The notes beneath the pieces were generated by a model. The model was given only the letters and a program-made list of their open reading frames with translations. It made no database searches and was not told the origin of the DNA. From NCBI RefSeq assembly GCF_022201045.2, contig NC_068561.1, positions 15,587,001-15,651,000 on the forward strand: a stretch of DNA of 64,000 nt, given 5' to 3'. Origin of the DNA: Citrus sinensis. Its lineage: Eukaryota; Streptophyta; Magnoliopsida; Sapindales; Rutaceae. Shown here piece after piece: positions 63,655-64,000 of this stretch (within the stretch, counting starts at the first letter, position 1; each line of letters starts with the position of its first letter). The position numbers and the translations under genes are program-made.

Positions 63655-64000
63655 CTTGGGTTAAATATCTCACACGATTGAGTATTTAACTTGGGTTAAA
63701 TATATAAGACTTGGATAACCTTCAACTTTTGAACTAAATTTTAGGTTGGGTTAGGCCTAAAGGCTTTTATATGTGGTATCAGAGCTAAACTTATGTATGA
63801 GTGGGCCTACACTATCTTATCACGTGACAATGACCTATATATGGTATCAGAGTTAAACTCATATATGAGTGGGCCCACACTATATTATCACATGATAAGG
63901 ACTAGTCAAAAGGACCGAGGAGAGTGTTAGGAAAAAATTTCCCACATTAATTGAATATTAAATTTTAAGTATACTTGAACAACCCTCAACTCTTGAACTA
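63655..64000 (+). mobile_element. TRIM-like mini LTR element, truncated by window edge
   Basis: Left LTR-like part 63655-63765 and right LTR from 63928 to beyond the window; both contain a TTGA(A/G)TATT...CTTGAACA/CTTGGATAA...CCTCAACT/CTTCAACT...TTGAACTA pattern. Between them are only about 160 bp, with TGGTATCAGAGC (methionine-tRNA primer site, 63774-63785) and a purine stretch AAAAGGACCGAGGAGAG before TGTTAGGAAAAAATTT. No coding capacity, as in TRIMs. The left LTR edge is approximate. Confidence 0.65.
63774..63909 (+). repeat. 68-bp tandem duplication containing the primer-binding site
   Basis: TGGTATCAGAGCTAAACT at 63774 and TGGTATCAGAGTTAAACT at 63842 each start a 68-bp unit ending near ATGACC or AAGGAC; about 85% similar by eye. 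Confidence 0.85.

Overview
This is nuclear DNA from a flowering plant, most likely a woody eudicot; Citrus or another Rutaceae is my guess from overall look only. The support is AT-rich intergenic DNA, GT-AG introns with T-rich acceptors, plant-specific families (laccases, PAR1, plastid FBPase, R2R3-MYB) and dense transposons and MITEs.

Layout. 1-2234 (-): R2R3-MYB gene whose 3' part runs off the left edge. 7981-10797 (+) and 17782-20539 (+): two complete six-exon laccase genes in tandem, with a tRNA-Asp(GTC) and a Mutator-like foldback element between them. 22500-45130: a transposon island with no intact host gene. It holds an LTR, a Mutator-type MITE with a perfect 9-bp target duplication, and a decayed endogenous plant pararetrovirus (Caulimoviridae type). 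A Ty1/copia Tork/Tnt1-like retrotransposon (32580-37804) interrupts the virus, and a CACTA transposon (39800-44951) breaks it again. The CACTA carries a nested LTR and at least one captured host exon (PRP19/MAC3). 46262-47857 (-): PAR1-family secreted protein. 50125-51076: a hAT-like MITE with a Mutator-type MITE inside. 51525-53327 (+): plastid fructose-1,6-bisphosphatase. 53918-56498 (-): LisH-domain protein, convergent with FBPase. 57118-59706: duplicated repeat fragments, a GC-rich hAT element with a perfect 8-bp target duplication, and another MITE. 59986-62314 (-): a third complete laccase, inverted relative to the first two. 63655-64000: a TRIM-like mini-retroelement cut by the right edge.

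The three laccases share one exon plan (93, 152, 245, 129/135, 951-957 and 131 nt), all four copper motifs, similar TATA-proximal sequence and a distal upstream block, so whole genes with their promoters were copied. The remaining host genes look like unrelated single-copy neighbours. Gene models were built by hand from splice signals and reading-frame phase and were not tested against transcripts. Several of the longest open frames begin at TTG rather than ATG, so starts were reset to ATG.
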